Source: CAYLYP01 sp964387795 (GTDB lineage: Bacteria; Bacteroidota; Bacteroidia; Bacteroidales; UBA7960). Taken from it: DNA of 34,361 nucleotides. The notes under the pieces were generated by a model that worked only from the letters and a program-made list of their open reading frames with translations, ran no database searches and was not told the origin of the DNA. The translations under genes were made by a program, and so were the position numbers. The stretch spans positions 1 to 34,361 of the forward strand of contig CAYLYP010000029.1 in NCBI GenBank assembly GCA_964387795.1, given 5' to 3'. Shown here in pieces: positions 34,227 through 34,361 of this stretch (the stretch's first letter is position 1; each line of letters opens with the position of its first letter).

Positions 34227-34361
34227 CGTTGATATTGATGTCCTGTCCGTATTTGATTATCTCGTTAACAATCGGATTTGTAATATCAAAATCTTTTTCC
34301 CTAAAAGGATGTGGTTCAATTCTACTGTCTATTTTTCTCCTTAAACGCATTAAATCCAGTT
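34219..34361 (-). CDS. MNT-type nucleotidyltransferase, C-terminal part
   Basis: This is the last 46 codons of a minus-strand gene that runs out of the window. The visible protein includes LDLMRLRRKIDSRIEPHPF and ends IKYGQDINI-NVT. It matches what I know of the C-terminus of small NTP_transf_2-domain proteins in Bacteroidota, which are often antitoxins that modify a HEPN toxin. The catalytic GSxxxG part is outside the window. The stop codon lies within the core of hairpin element H, so gene and element overlap. The assignment rests on a short stretch and is moderately sure. Confidence 0.6.
   Translation of the reverse strand, partial: LDLMRLRRKIDSRIEPHPFREKDFDITNPIVNEIIKYGQDININVT

Overview
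The window looks like a chromosomal segment of a Bacteroidota bacterium, probably of the order Bacteroidales or a relative. It is AT-rich with few Shine-Dalgarno sites. At least one promoter fits the Bacteroidetes form (TTTG, 20-bp spacer, TAnnTTTG). Three secreted proteins end in type IX secretion (T9SS) C-terminal sorting domains, and one gene carries a FISUMP domain. No rRNA or tRNA gene and no integrase or transposase gene was seen.

Layout. (1) 1-1.8 kb: a VbhA-type antitoxin/Fic toxin pair on the + strand, followed by a 322-bp hairpin element and a one-TM hypothetical protein. (2) 2-9.5 kb: ordinary backbone. It holds cysQ, a secreted glutathione-peroxidase-like protein, a three-gene surface-polysaccharide operon (flippase, chain-length regulator, O-antigen ligase/polymerase family), a GNAT enzyme and a Pr6Pr-type membrane protein. 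(3) 9.7-18.5 kb: a 1658-residue gingipain-like C25 peptidase exported by T9SS, a small sorting-domain protein with a FISUMP protein, a Nudix hydrolase and hemW. (4) 19.3-25.6 kb: a tight four-gene minus-strand operon, patatin-like phospholipase, 4-TM protein, CHAT-protease protein and MBL-fold hydrolase. I infer that it is a conflict or defence system in which protease and lipase act together. (5) 26.8-34.4 kb: a run of single-gene units, all on the minus strand: SGNH/PKD secreted hydrolase, aquaporin, Imm5-type immunity protein, GNAT, outer-membrane protein, AlbA_2/ATPase regulator and a partial MNT nucleotidyltransferase. Each gene is followed by a hairpin element.

The most striking feature is region 5 together with its counterpart in region 1. 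Full copies of the element are 319-322 bp, fold along their whole length as imperfect hairpins, and behave like giant integron attC sites. The first 8-14 bases of nearly every unit are the reverse complement of the bases just after that unit's own stop codon. This is the relation expected when a circular cassette is inserted by an integron integrase at an attC site. The cores are not canonical (AAT opposite GTT), the sites are far longer than usual attC sites, and no integrase lies in the window. The two arrays point toward each other across about 25 kb of backbone, and each is damaged at its inner end. The gene content (toxin-antitoxin pair, orphan immunity gene, GNAT, MNT, single unrelated genes) is typical of integron cassettes.
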